NCBI GenBank assembly: GCA_028564705.1
Contig: JAPXFQ010002804.1
Location: forward strand, 2,232,001-2,296,000
Source of the DNA: Apricaphanius iberus
Lineage: Eukaryota > Chordata > Actinopteri > Cyprinodontiformes > Aphaniidae
Reading direction: 5' to 3'
Length of the DNA stretch: 64,000 bases
Shown piece after piece: positions 33,873-47,045 of the stretch. The notes under the pieces were generated by a model, which worked only from the letters and a program-made list of their open reading frames with translations, ran no database searches and was not told the origin of the DNA. The first letter of the stretch is position 1. The number at the start of each line of letters is the position of its first letter. A program made the position numbers and the translations under genes.

Positions 33873-34975
33873 TACTACAGTCAGCAAAGTTGCTGTTGCT
33901 ATTGTCACATTTGCTCAGAGACAGACACAACACACCCTGGTGGTGCTGCTGACAACAACTGCAGCTTTTAAAATGATTGCCCTGCTCTCCACCACGTCCT
34001 CAGAAGAAAAAACTTTTTTTCAAAAACATAAATGTAGGTGGAAAGAGCTGCTGGCTTCAGCGGCACTCAGTCAGTGGATATAGCATAATAAAGTGTCATA
34101 AAACTTTTGAAAGATATAAAAAATCATGAAGATACGCCTTCAATTTAAATGTACATTATTTTAGAAAATGATAATGGTTAATAACATTACTTTTCTTTGT
34201 ATTTACTGATGTCACTCAGGTCACTTGTTTTTGTATTTAAAAATGGTCTATTATGGGCAAAAAAACAAAATAATTCTTTGAATAATGGGCAGAATTTAGT
34301 TCTTAACTATAATTAGTAGCATATATGAGTAGCATAAAATGACCAGGGATGCACTAAGTTTTGCAAATTGTTTGATAGTTAGCAATATGTTTTGCTATCG
34401 ATCAATATGACTATTCCCTTTATCAATATCCTCTTCTTCTATATCATCCAGCCCTACCCTCTAAGTGTTTTTGAAGCGTTGTTGAAATTTAATTCAATTA
34501 ACATTACTGAAAGACAAAAAATAAAATCTGTTGACATGTTCTTTCTACATTTAAGTGTACCTGGAAAAAATGTGATTGAACACTTTTATATATAGTTCTC
34601 AAATTTGAGGATTTACAAATAGACTGTAAGTGCACAAGGCTGTCCGCTGTGTCCTTGTCTCAACAAGCACATTCCCCTCATTCAACTCACTTACAAAAAG
34701 CATTCAGTGGGTCATCTCTGCTTACGCATCAATCAGACCCGAAGCAGGGAAACAGTTATTGTGCAAAAGTGATGAGAAGAATTACAAGGATGTAAATTGT
34801 CCTTTTAGTAAAAACAACATTATTGGCACCTAATATGTGGGAAGCTCTGTTGATGTAAGTGTAATATTTGTTTGAAGACAACATTTCATAAAAAGCACAA
34901 AATAAGAACAGATGAGCCTGTATTAGAGGAGTACATTCTACATTTAACACTTCTGTATATGTCCTCATACTGTAT
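33873..34975. other. No recognisable gene
   Basis: AT-rich, short frames only. Confidence 0.4.
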
Positions 34976-34983
34976 GTATAGAG
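34976..34983. repeat. 8-bp target duplication, left (hAT MITE)
   Basis: GTATAGAG, exact copy at 35178-35185. Confidence 0.92.
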
Positions 34984-35177
34984 CAGTGTCTCCCAACCCT
35001 GGTCATCAAGGCATGCTGCTCTGCATGTTTTAGATGTTTCCCTGCTTTAACACACCTGCTGCAGTTGATTGCTATTTAGCAAAAGCCATTTCAGCCATGA
35101 AATGAAATCAGGTGTGCTAAAGCAGGAAAACATCTGCAGAAGCTGTGTGCCGTTAGCAACAGGGTTGAAAAACACTG
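34984..35177. mobile_element. 194-bp hAT MITE
   Basis: Begins CAGTGTCTCCCAACCCTGGT and ends GGGTTGAAAAACACTG. The arms also pair through TTTCCCTGCTTTAACACACC and its imperfect inverse GGTGTGCTAAAGCAGGAAAA. Perfect 8-bp duplications flank it. It has no coding capacity and depended on a hAT transposase in trans. Confidence 0.93.
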
Positions 35178-35185
35178 GTATAGAG
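35178..35185. repeat. 8-bp target duplication, right (hAT MITE)
   Basis: GTATAGAG, identical to 34976-34983. Confidence 0.92.
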
Positions 35186-35639
35186 GACTAGAAGCTACAA
35201 AAAAGAGCAATGATGCTTCTATTTTTTGTCAGCTTTTATCTCAATAAGACTTAATTTTTTTCTCTGTGAAATAATACAATTATAAAAGTAATAAGACTAA
35301 ACGTTCCAACAGAAGCTCTTACTGTCATGTTTACTGACATCTTGAGCTCATTGCGAGCATTGAAAAAAAGAGATAGTGAAAGTCATATGTCTTTTTTTAA
35401 GTAAAATATCCTTTCCAGCATTTTTATAAAAGTCTTCACTTGTTACAAGGCTGATCCCACATTCTTAATCAAACATTGTTTACAAACTGGTATACTCAGA
35501 GGAAAACTGTAATGCAGGAAGGAACTACAGAGATAAAAATGTCTAATTAAAATCTACAGCAGAATCCTTAAGTTTACATGCACTTACATGTTTTTTACTG
35601 CTGCGAATGCGCTTTAACTAAAAGTATGTAATTCTGATA

Positions 35640-36095
35640 GGTATGCTGTTTTGTCAGAACACCGGCCTTGAAAAAAAACCAAAATAAAAAAAAATCGACA
35701 CAATTAAGCCCCCCACCCCCATGTATGCACATACTTAAAAGCAACAGTAAAAAAAGCACAAAACAGCAGCAGCCAAGGCACTGACCCAGGGCGCCAACAG
35801 GAGAGGAGGTGGTATCCCCACCTCCATCCAAGCACTACCTGGAGAGCACCCAGGCAGCCACAGCCGACCATCACTCCCGAGACAGAGGGTTTCCACAGAG
35901 GAAACACTGGAAGGAAGATTAAAATAAGAAGTTATTTAAAATACTGATACAATTTTTAAGACTCATAACGTTTTAAATTAGCAAGTGTAAAACAATGATA
36001 AGATATGACCAAATAAAAATGCAAAGGAGATTAACAATAACTAATAGATAATAGTCGGCTAAATGCTAAACTAAAAATTCTGCCACCCTGCAGCT
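35640..36095 (-). mobile_element. LINE 3' UTR fragment, minus orientation
   Basis: Read on the minus strand, the block CTTCCAGTGTTTCC, then CTGTGGCTGCCTGGGTG and GCGCCCTGGGTCAGTGCC matches 32830-33010 of the plus-strand LINE end. It ends on the left in an A-rich stretch. The pair forms a 2.9-kb-spaced inverted repeat. Confidence 0.75.
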
Positions 36096-37227
36096 CCTGT
36101 TTAATTGTTTAAAGTCTTTATTTTTCCTACGTGCCATCTCAAGCCCAGCATGTGAAGCGCGGCTGCAGGTGGGCTCTGCTAGTCTCTGAGCTGATCGCAC
36201 TACGTGTTTGGCCTGACCTCAGGCAGAACAGGAAGCGCTAGAGCGGGAATCGGAGGGATCTGCAAACACCGGCCCCTCGCTGCATCATAAAGCCCCTTTT
36301 GAGGAGCCGCCGGTGTCAGTCCAAGCTTTGCCCGCCTAGTCACCAACTACAATGCTGAGCGACTTTCCATCCTTCTGTGGTTAGTAAAAGTTTATAAAAT
36401 AGTATGTGAGCGGGACGTACTGTGGTGGAGCTACTGCCAGGCCTGGGTTGGGTTTAGTCTTCCAGAGAAGCTGTATGGGTGTGGAAGCTGTTCATCGCTC
36501 CCTTCGTTGTGGAGGGAGCGGTGCATCTTCAGCCACAACAGCTCTTTTATGAGCCACCAACAAACCTCTTAAGAGATTTCCTGTCTAAATAGTTTGACCT
36601 CTTTATAATGTTGTTTTTTTATCCATGTACCTGTATAGAAAACAGCTGGTGTCATGTGGCTCAGGGTGATTAGCCACAGCGGGGGGCTGTGGAGAGACGG
36701 GGGCGTTAATCAAAGTGTTGGGGCTTTGCTGGGAGGTGAGGGCGTACCTAGGAGGATTCAGGCCTTCAGAGCCCAACATGGCGGCTGCGAGTTTTAAAAG
36801 ATTACTCAAACATACATAAAGTAACCTAAAAAAGACTTTCGTAATGATTTTAAGGAGGGAATGACATAAGAATGTGATGAAAAGCTGTAAAAAGTGGAAT
36901 TTGCGAGCCAACCCCCCTAAAAAGTGTGCCACCATTTTTAACATGACACCGACTGGGTTAAAGGCTAACATTTAGCTAACAATGCTAGCAGTAAAAAAGC
37001 CAGTTCTAAAAATAACTCATGCTACTTTTTCAATTGCCATCAACTATATTGCGGTGAAATGTATTAATCTACTCATCAACTTACTGTTTATAACTCGTCT
37101 ACGCTCGTCATCTTATATGTTCTGGCCCATCAGTAACTGGCAACTCTTCATGAAAATCATGGAGGGGAGGGGGTGAGTGACTGAGAGCCAACTGCTTTAT
37201 GAAATACTTTGCTTTAAGGTTTTACAC
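36096..37227. other. No recognisable gene
   Basis: Contains a GC-richer patch at 36110-36540. Inverted words GGAGCGATGAACAG/CTGTTCATCGCTCC-like sequence near 36490-36520 are short. No domain was recognised in the frames. Confidence 0.35.
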
Positions 37228-37228
37228 G

Positions 37229-37610
37229 ATGGAAAAGTCAGTAGAAATCGGCCAAGATATCAGGAAAAAAAGAGCTGCACCAATCTGGTTCAACATTGGG
37301 AGCAATTTCCAAATGCTTAAGGATCCCATGTCCATCTGTTCTAACAATTATACACAAGTATAGACATAATGAAGGAGACTGATTCTGTGTACCGGGAATG
37401 AACATGTTCTAGTTAGAATGTGCAAATGAGCCACATAACAAGGACCAAAGGTATTGTGAAGATGTTGCCTGAAGTTGCTAAGAAAGTTTCAAAAGTGAAA
37501 CTTGTCTTGTCTCAACATGGATAAAAAAGCCAGATTGCAGTTTGTACCTGTACATTCAATGTTGGAGACATGTACTTTGTCTTCAAGAAATTAAAGTGGA
37601 ACTATTTAGC
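37229..37610 (+). pseudogene. Tc1-like transposase N-terminal remnant
   Basis: An ATG at 37229 opens EKSVEIGQDIRKK and then FNIGSNFQMLKDPMS, the first helix-turn-helix of a Tc1 transposase of the Sleeping Beauty/Tdr style. A TAG stops it near 37360. The second DNA-binding part is readable in another frame (ITRTKGIVKMLPEVAKKVSK, about 37435-37500), then KKARLQF and LQEIKVELF (about 37525-37600). The latter is where SDETKIELF is expected, so the first catalytic Asp is lost. No downstream catalytic half was recognised. Confidence 0.7.
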
Positions 37611-38532
37611 TTTAAGGACCACTGTTACTTCTCTGTATTTCCCAGTTGGGCTAGTACTTTCAGGCTTGCAAACTCATTATTTTTTCCTCTATATAAGAAA
37701 CCCAATGTTGATTATGGCTAAACACTTTCATTTCAGTTTTATTCGACCACAGTAGTATGTTTCCCCCTCTTTAAGGTCTCTGTCTCTGAGTTAATTTTTA
37801 AACTGCTGTATCTTGTCTTTTTATGATGCTGTTTACTGTGTGAATGACAACCAATGCTAGAAAAAGAACAGCTTTTACTGTAGAGGATGAAACCTTGACA
37901 AACTTCAGTCAACTTCCTTACAGGGTTATTGACTGAAGTGGTGGTGGGGGGTGATAAGAAAAATTTGTATCAAAGCACATTAATCTCAGAGACAGAAAAT
38001 GCACCCCCTTCCTAAATAGTATACTGGATCAACATTCTTATGGTGTTTATACTTGCATAAAATTGTTTCAAGGAATGAATTTAGCACCTTTGGGCATCCG
38101 GAAACAGGATGCACAATTGAACCATATCTTTTGAGGTTCTCAATACTATTCCTGCAACCCTGATTTGATTTTGCTTTAATGCCAAGCAAGGGCACGGTGA
38201 ATGCTTACTGATTCAACCGATCAAAATTTATTGCAATGGGAAAGCTTAACAAAAATATAAATTTATACTTCAGAAAATGTGGGATTTGATCAGGACTAAT
38301 TCATTATAAAAACCTCTAGTTAAAAAGTTGTCCTATCATTAGAGTGAACCTGTCACAAGTTTACAAAGCCATAAAATCATTAACTGGGCTTGTCCAAATG
38401 GCCTTAGTGGATGCAAATATCTGACTTGGAACAGAGTTAATGAAATGTTCAAAAAATCTGACATCATTCTGTCATTTAGCAAAATGAAATGATCTTGGTA
38501 GTCTTGAATGACCTAAAACAGGACTGAATTCC
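37611..38532. other. No recognisable gene
   Basis: May include diverged remains of the Tc1 copy to its left, but no motif is readable. Confidence 0.35.

Positions 38533-38559
<27 letters not shown>
38533..38559. repeat. (AT)n microsatellite, left
   Basis: Uninterrupted AT repeat directly adjoining the left end of a Tc1 element. Confidence 0.95.
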
Positions 38560-40156
<1,597 letters not shown>

Positions 40157-40209
<53 letters not shown>

Positions 40210-40210
40210 T
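40157..40210. repeat. (AT)n microsatellite, right
   Basis: Long AT repeat between the two Tc1 elements, with one C interruption near 40204. Confidence 0.95.
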
Positions 40211-40230
40211 AGTGCCTATACTTATATAAA

Positions 40231-41759
40231 CTGCTCACAAAAATTAAAGGAACACTTTTTTTATTGGGCCTGGCGTGACATCAATTAAACCTGTCTAATA
40301 ATTTTCTGGTTGGTTAAGCAGCTGAGGGCATCATTAATCACTTTCAGCTGTATTGATGTTCATCGACTTAACAACAGGTGCACTACAGTGGCAACAATTA
40401 GAAAACCCTCAAAACAGGACTGGTTTTACATGTGGAGGTCATTTCAAGTTGATCCCTCTTGATCTTTTTTGGTTGGTTTTGGCTTGATTAATCATCTCTA
40501 CTGGCAGTATGAGGCGATTCCTTAACCCTACAGAAGTTGCACAGGTTGTACAACTTCTCCAGGATGGCACATCCACATGCGCTGTAGTAAGAAGGTTTAA
40601 TCTGTCTCACAGCACAATCTCAAGAACATGGAGGAGATTTCAGGAGACTGGAGGTTATTTCCGGAGAGCTGGACAGGTCCGTAGAAGGTCCACAACCCAT
40701 CAGCAGGATCGATACCTGCTCCTTTGTGCAAGGCGGAACAGGCTGAGCACTGCTCGTGCCCTACAGAATGACCTCCAGAGGGCCACTGGTGTTAATGTCT
40801 CTACCCAAACAATCAGGAACAGACTTCATGAAGATGGCCTGAGGGCCCGACGTCCTATAATTGGCCCTTTGCTCACTGCCCAGCACCGTGGAGCTTGACT
40901 GGCATTTGCTCTAGAACACCAGAATTGGCAAGTCCTCCACTGGCACCCTTTACTTTTTACAGACGAGAGCAGGTTCACCCTGAGCACTTGTGATAGACAT
41001 GAAAGAGTCTGGAGAAGCCTGCAATGTCGTTCAACATGACAGGTTTGGTGCTGGGTCAGTGATGGTCTGGGGAGGCATATCCATGGAGGGCCGCACAGAC
41101 CTCTACTGCCTAGGAAATGGTTCTCTGACTGCCACAAGGTTTAGAGATGAAATCCTTGAGCCCATTGTCAGACCCTACGCTGGTGCAGTAGGTCCTGGTT
41201 TCCTCCTAATGCACGACAATGTCCGGCCTCATGTGGCAAGAGTATGCAGGCAGTACCTGGATGATGAAGGAATTGAAAGAATTGAACAGCCTTCACGATC
41301 CCCTGACTTAAACCCAATAGAGCATCTGTGGGACAATATGTTTCGGTCCATTAGGTTGCTCCTCAGACTGTACAACAGCTCAGGGATGCCCTCACACAGA
41401 TCTGGGAGGTGCCACAAGACACCATCCATTGTCTCATTGGGAGCATGCCCAGATGTTGTCAAGCATGTATACAAGCTCGTGGGGGTCACACAAGATACTG
41501 AAAAGCATTTTGAGTCACAGAAATTAAGTTTATGAAAAAATGGACTAGCCTGCCACATCTTCATTTCACTCGGATTTTAGGGTGTCTACACAATTGAGCC
41601 CTCTGTAGGCTGAAAACTTTTATTTCCATTAAAAGACTTGGCATCCTTTTGTTCCTAAGACATTGCCCTGTTGTTATTTGTATAGATATCCAACTTCATA
41701 TTGAGATCTGATGTATCTAATGTGTTTCATTAAAGTGTTCCTTTAATTTTTGTGAGCAG
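40231..41759 (+). mobile_element. Tc1-like element, CTGCTCAC termini
   Basis: The left terminus CTGCTCACAAAAATTAAAGG (40231) is inverted at the right as CCTTTAATTTTTGTGAGCAG (ending 41759), a perfect inverted repeat of more than 20 bp. TA follows on the right; the left flank is AA, so one base may have mutated. It is 1.53 kb long with one transposase gene. The broken Tc1 on the minus strand at 32.2-33.9 kb is a related family member. Confidence 0.93.
40509..41560 (+). pseudogene. Tc1-like transposase with DD34E core
   Basis: The start ATG at 40509 gives [20 protein letters not shown], a paired helix-turn-helix (with [20 protein letters not shown]), then [18 protein letters not shown] at 40899-40901 follows HRGA, probably from a CGA codon. 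The first catalytic Asp is in FTDESRF (about 40960-40975). A frameshift near 41000-41010 leads to the frame 40990-41535, with GGISMEGRTDL and FLLMHDNVRPH. The second Asp lies in MHDN, and Glu in NPIEHLW follows after exactly 34 residues, so the catalytic triad itself is intact. Another frameshift near 41350-41390 scrambles the C-terminus. Confidence 0.88.
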
Positions 41760-41761
41760 TA

Positions 41762-43527
41762 AATATCTATATATAGTGTGCATTTCCCTGTATCACAACC
41801 CAACTTTTGGTACTGTAGGATTGGCTTGTGTAAGCACAGTTTCACAACTCACATATGGAATTTGTCCTATAATTGTTGTGCCCGTACACACCCACTTTTT
41901 AATAAATGAGGCTCAAAAACTGGCTTATTCCTTCCAGATTTGAGTCTACACTCAAAATTTTTTGCTTATCAACATATATCTTTATCCTAACAGTTACAGC
42001 TATGTACAAGAGCATCATGTTGCTTTAGTCCTTTTTATAGAGCTGTTAACCAAAGAAAGGGTAAAATCTAAGCACACAGTGCTGAAATTACAGAATGTTT
42101 ATATTGTTTGGCAAAATGCTAAAATTATACACCTAACAAACCCAACAGGCAACATGAATACTAAATCAATAGCTGTAAATAGCTTAATATGAATGAAAAG
42201 ACCAGTTTGCTCACTGGTAATGCAAATCTGTACTTTACATAAGGTCAGCACCATCTGCTGAAATGTTTGGCAACAGTACGAAGGCCGTAATTTGGCAGAA
42301 AGCCTGCTCTACAGCACCGTAAAGCCTAGTTCTGTGTTTTCATATGCTTTGCTGCAGCAATGAAGGGTTGCATTTTTCCTCATTACCCAAAAAAAGGAGC
42401 ACAACTTTTTCTTTCCTATTTTATGCCCTTAAAACACCAGTAAAATGGCACGGTTAGAAGCGTAGGGAGGGTTGTTTTTTTTTACTGAGACCCAGAGCAG
42501 AGCTAATGGCCCATTAAGAGGAAAAGGCTGCTTTGATGTGACTGAAAGGAGAGAAACACGCATAACAGGGTAAGAAGGAAAGGTGAAAACAATCACATAG
42601 AGAAATCACTTTTTCAACATCATTTGCTTAAGAGTCTGAGTCACAGAACAAAGAATAGCCAGGATATGTGGCAACACTTTATGAATTTAAAATGTTAAGT
42701 GTTATAGGTCTGTAGTTTTCATATGGTTTTACTGAGCTCATGGAGGATCTCAGTAGTTCTATTCCTGCGAGAGAAGGCTTTCCTATCTAAAAGTAAAAGT
42801 ATGTGGTAGTCATGGCAGCTAAGTTCACAGATGGTGGAACATCATTTCAAACCAATGATGGAAGTCACATCTGTCTTTATGCTTTTTCTAGCAATAGGTT
42901 CCACATACAGATTAAAGTAATGCTTTTTCCACAATCATTTTTGATTGTTTACATGGTCTCACAAAATGATTAACACTCTTGAAAATAAAAAAATAAAAAA
43001 TTACATTCACAATGTAAATATGTGTGTGCACTGGGGAATGGTGTGTTAACAGGAGTATTTTTTTTAGTATCAGGTGCTTTTCGTGCTTGAAGTTGTTGTA
43101 GTCAAGTCACACTTGTGTCGTGTTTGATTGCAAGTCATCCAGGGTTATTTCAAGTTGAGTTCGAGTTAAGTTACTTGGTACTACAGGCCAAGTCTGAGTC
43201 CAAGTCCTGAAAAGAATCTTCCTGTCCAAGTCAAATCATTATCACCCAAGTGCAAGCCAAAAATAAGAGAGCAGGATGTAGATGTTAAGACTATAATAAT
43301 GGCAACCATACATGGTTTTCTTCATTAAAGAAAGTACTCACCAAGTATTACCATGCTAACACCGTAGCATGTAAAAAATAATAAATCATGCCTAAAATCA
43401 AATGGAAAACAGTCAATAACGAACATCTCATCTTACAATGGCCTTTGGAAGTTAATACTTTAACAGTAATTTTGACCTTATATAACATGAGTGTCATAAT
43501 TGGTAAACACACAAACAGTAAAGCAAA
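41762..43527. other. No recognisable gene; AAGTC-rich patch
   Basis: Positions about 43100-43250 contain many AAGTC and CAAGT words (CAAGTCTGAGTCCAAGTCC), a composition seen in some fish hAT repeats. No ends could be defined. The rest is AT-rich spacer. Confidence 0.35.
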
Positions 43528-43529
43528 TA
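43528..43529. repeat. TA target duplication, left
   Basis: TA precedes the MITE and recurs at 43881-43882. Confidence 0.7.
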
Positions 43530-43880
43530 CACTCAACAAAAATATAAACGCAACACTTTTGTTTCTGCTCCCATTTTTCATGAGATGGACTGAAAGATCT
43601 AAAATTCATTCCAGATACATAATATTCCCATTTCTCTCAAACATTATTCACAAATCAGTCTAAATGTGTGATAGTGAGCACTTCTGCTTTGCTGAGATAA
43701 TCCATCCCACCTCAGAGGGGTGCCACATCAAGATGCTGATCTGACATCATGATTAGTGCACAGGTGTACCTTATACTGCCCACAATAAAAGGCCTCCCTG
43801 GAATGTGCAGTTTTAGATCTTTATGTCCATCTCATGAAACATGGGAGCAGAAACAAAGGTGTTTATATTTTTGTTGAGTC
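43530..43880. mobile_element. 351-bp Tc1/mariner MITE
   Basis: Left arm CACTCAACAAAAATATAAAC is inverted at the right end as GTTTATATTTTTGTTGAGTC with one terminal mismatch. TTTTGTTTCTGCTCCCA also pairs with TGGGAGCAGAAACAAAG. TA lies on both sides. The element has no transposase. Confidence 0.92.
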
Positions 43881-44147
43881 TAGTATCTGGACTACAGCAC
43901 TTCATGTGCATCCCACATGCTGTGGTAATAGTCACAACGATTATGGTATTTTTTTTTTTTTTAAAGCTTCGTTTTGGTCTTAGCCTTCCCTTTTGTCATT
44001 CTTTGCTGAACCTCTTTTTCTCAACTAAAACTTCTTTGTGGTAAGATAATCCTTTCATCCAGCATCTCCACTCCCTGGAATTAGCACACCCTTCCTTCCT
44101 TGTCCTTTATCCAAATTTGAATAGGTGACTCTAATTAGATAACTTTA

Positions 44148-44155
44148 CTTTGATG
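44148..44155. repeat. 8-bp target duplication, left (hAT, 44 kb)
   Basis: CTTTGATG, matched by CTTTCATG at 45304-45311 (7 of 8). Confidence 0.78.
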
Positions 44156-45303
44156 CAGTGCAGGACTGGCCATCTGGACGTTCTGGAAAATACCAGAACG
44201 GCCAGTGCAGCAGATACAGCCGCCGGTCTCTTCGCAGCCACATTTTTTTCTTTCTTCTTTTTTTCCTTTTCCTGCTTATAATCGACTGCTCCATATCCAT
44301 ACCGATAGGTGGCAACAATGCGCCTGCAGGCCCATAGATGAGCAAGCTCACTATTCAATGCTCGTCACTCAACCCTGCCACACGGCTAAGCAGGAGGCTG
44401 CGGCCGCAAAACATAGACAGAGAGATGAGGGCCAGATGCTTGAGCAGGTGGAAGTTCCCCAGACAAATGCAGGGCACGTAAGTATGAAAAGGAGGATATT
44501 TAGGGTTACTTGCTAGGTAATCTGACGTTAGCAAATGTTATTGCAGGTTGCTAAATTTTTATCTATACCCCAATGAAACAAAACAATGGCAGTTTTTACA
44601 GTTGGTTAGCTATAAAAAACAATCTAAACATGCCACAGGATCAACATGAATGCAGAATAAATATTTAATAAATGTAATTAAGCCGTTTTTGTGCGCTCTG
44701 CAAAAACTGTCCATCTAATCAAGTCAAAAAAATCTTATTTCCACCTAAAATGTATTTTTAATCTTGGTATGAGACCTAGATACTAAGAGCAGAAGGTGTT
44801 AGTTTATTAATATTATTTACAGTATACATCTTATTTATAGAAGTATTTCTCTTAATTTAAGAAGCTTTTGACTAAAATCAAGTATTTTACGGGTTAGGTT
44901 AGTACCATTTACCAACTAATACCATTTGTTTGTGTGTTTTATGTTGTCACCTCAGCTGCATATTGTTCAGCAAAGAGGCATTGAGTGTTTTTTATTTCTG
45001 TAAGTATTCAAGTTAACTGTATAATCACAGACCATTTACATTGTGATTTATGATAACCCATACCCAGAGATATTTAAAGAGAGTGTTTTTTATTTCTCCG
45101 TGAGTATTCTACACTATGCTTTTAACACATCTTTAAGTCAATATCGGATTTAATGTTATAATTTGGAAGGTAAAATATCATGGTTTATTATTTACATAGA
45201 TTGAGACCTGTGTCTGTGGCTGATGAGTTTTCACACGCATCTGTTGTTGTGGGCTGGGCAGAGTCAAAGTCCAGGGCTGTTTTTTAGTCACAGTCCGCCA
45301 CTG
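44156..45303. mobile_element. Non-autonomous hAT element, CAGTGCAGGACTGG termini
   Basis: The left end is CAGTGCAGGACTGGCC. The right end is CAGTCCGCCACTG, giving CAGTGGCGGACTG when inverted. Flanking 8-bp duplications match at 7 of 8 positions. Its 1,148 bp contain a T/C-rich run at 44245-44275, a short Gln/Ala-rich frame (44205-44516) with no domain, and no transposase core. Confidence 0.8.
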
Positions 45304-45311
45304 CTTTCATG

Positions 45312-45654
45312 TGGAAAGACAACATGGAACTACTGAGCAACAGTATATACTTAGCTTTACCCTTAACCCAGGTAAAATGATTCTGATATTGTTTCTGGAT
45401 CAAGCGTGGCTTGATATGAGGAATGAATCATCTGCAGCACTTGTGCAGGATTTGTCTGTGTGGAATGGCTCTTGAGGCACTGATTTCAGTCTTAGTTCAT
45501 CTTTGGAAGCTCTCGAGGCTTGACCTCAATGTGGCAAGTGTCAATGACTGTGTTATGGACTAAGGCTGCACAATACATTGCGAAACAATTGCTATTGTAA
45601 TGAGTATGTGCAATGTCACTATTGCAAAGGACCGTTAGGAATGCAGTAGGAAGA
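45312..45654. other. Spacer with a possible hAT end
   Basis: AAGGCTGCACAATACATTGC at about 45563 looks like the end of a fish hAT MITE (GGCTGCACAATA type). No partner end was found. Confidence 0.35.
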
Positions 45655-46625
45655 AGACAATTTATATTGCATCTTTCACAGATTAAATCACAACGTGTTT
45701 AACAAGATTACAAACAGATAGAACAAAACACAAGGACCAATCAACTAAAAGTTGTTTAAAACCAAATGTCTTCAGCTGCTTTTTAAAGTATACAACAGCA
45801 TCGTCTTCACAGAGGGATGTTGGCAGTGTTTGTCATTGCTTTGGAACCACACCCTGAAAAGGCATGTCTCCTCTGGTCTTAAAATGGATTTGAGGAGGTT
45901 CTGGCCTGAGGACCGAAGCGCACGAACAGACTGGTAGGGGCACAGCAGATCACAAATATATTTAGGGAACTGTCCATGCAAGGCTATAAAAGTTGGAACT
46001 AAAATTTTTAAAGTGAACACTGTATTTGACTGGGAGCCAATGCAAGGAAGATAAAATTGACGAAATGCAAGTATGCCAAGCAGATCTTGTTAAAAGCCTT
46101 GCTGTAGCATTCAGAAAAATTTGTAGATGCTTAACACGAAATAAGAAGATGAATGACCAATTCGAGATCAGAGCTGGATAATGTTTATCTCAATTTGGCA
46201 TCTCAAGTGATAAAAAATGTTTTTGACCCAAAAATTGAAACGGCTTTCAAGAGACAATGATTGATCAAAAAACACTAATATTTCTGACACGCCAAGGAAC
46301 CAATTTGAGTTATAATGGTGGGGAATTTTTGCTCAGGAGCATTTATGAATGTCTCAGTCTTTTTTGCATTCAACTGAAAACAATTTTCAGTGAGCCAAGT
46401 CTTTATGCTTGTGAAAAACTAAAATAATTCTCATACTTAATGCAACTCTGACTACGTAAAAGAAAAATACAATTGAATATCATCTGCATAGAAATGATAA
46501 GACACATTCTTAAAATTGATATTTCCAAGAGAACTGATATACAATAAAAACAGAATTTGTCCTGACCCATGAGGAACACCATATAAAAAAGAAGAGGCCT
46601 CAGACAAATCTTATTCCAATCATTT
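45655..46625 (-). pseudogene. Old L2-like LINE, RT and C-terminus
   Basis: On the minus strand, starting near 46600, the order is [12 protein letters not shown], then the catalytic motif [10 protein letters not shown] (FYADDIQ at 46493-46473) and CFQLNAKKTE. After decayed sequence, the C-terminal block HGQFPKYICDLL and RALRSSGQNLLK follows (frame 46020-45772). All are L2-group reverse transcriptase landmarks. The catalytic YADD is intact but stops fill the spans between blocks. The 3' end points left, near 45655. Confidence 0.8.
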
Positions 46626-46675
46626 TTTCAACAATACATAAATAGATTAAACATATTTATATTAATATAAAATAT

Positions 46676-46850
46676 ACACTGGTCCCTCGCTTATTGCAGT
46701 GGTTACGTTCTAAAAACACTCAGCAACAGATGAAATCTGCAAAGTACTCATCTTTATTTTTCACAATTATATATGTTTTAAGGCTGACCTCGCCACACAC
46801 TTTATATACTTTTCTTTCAGACATACATTAACATTTAATTACATTTTTCA
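46676..46850 (+). mobile_element. pogo/Tigger-like transposon end
   Basis: Starts ACACTGGTCCCTCGCTTATTG and continues with CTAAAAACACTCAGCAACAG and GCAAAGTACTCATCTTTATT. The CAGTGGTCCCTCGCTTATCGC-like start is characteristic of mariner/pogo-type repeats. Only one end is present. Confidence 0.6.
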
Positions 46851-46915
46851 GTTGCTTTCACATTTCTCACTCTCACGAGGTTGGGCCCTTTACATGCCGA
46901 CTCCAACCATATCAA

Positions 46916-47045
46916 TCCTCTCAGCAATCCCTTGTCCTGAGCAAGCATGTGGTGACAGTAGAGAGGAAAAAATCCCATTTAACACAAATGAACCTCAAGC
47001 AGAACCATCTCAGCACAAGTTTGAGAAGGCAGAGCAGAGAAAGAG
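46916..47045 (-). mobile_element. L2 3' UTR fragment, minus orientation
   Basis: Reverse-complement blocks CAGCAATCCCT, GACAGTAGAGAGGAAAAA and CCTCAAGCAGAACC match the L2 3' UTR at 10980-11085. Short truncated copy. Confidence 0.65.
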
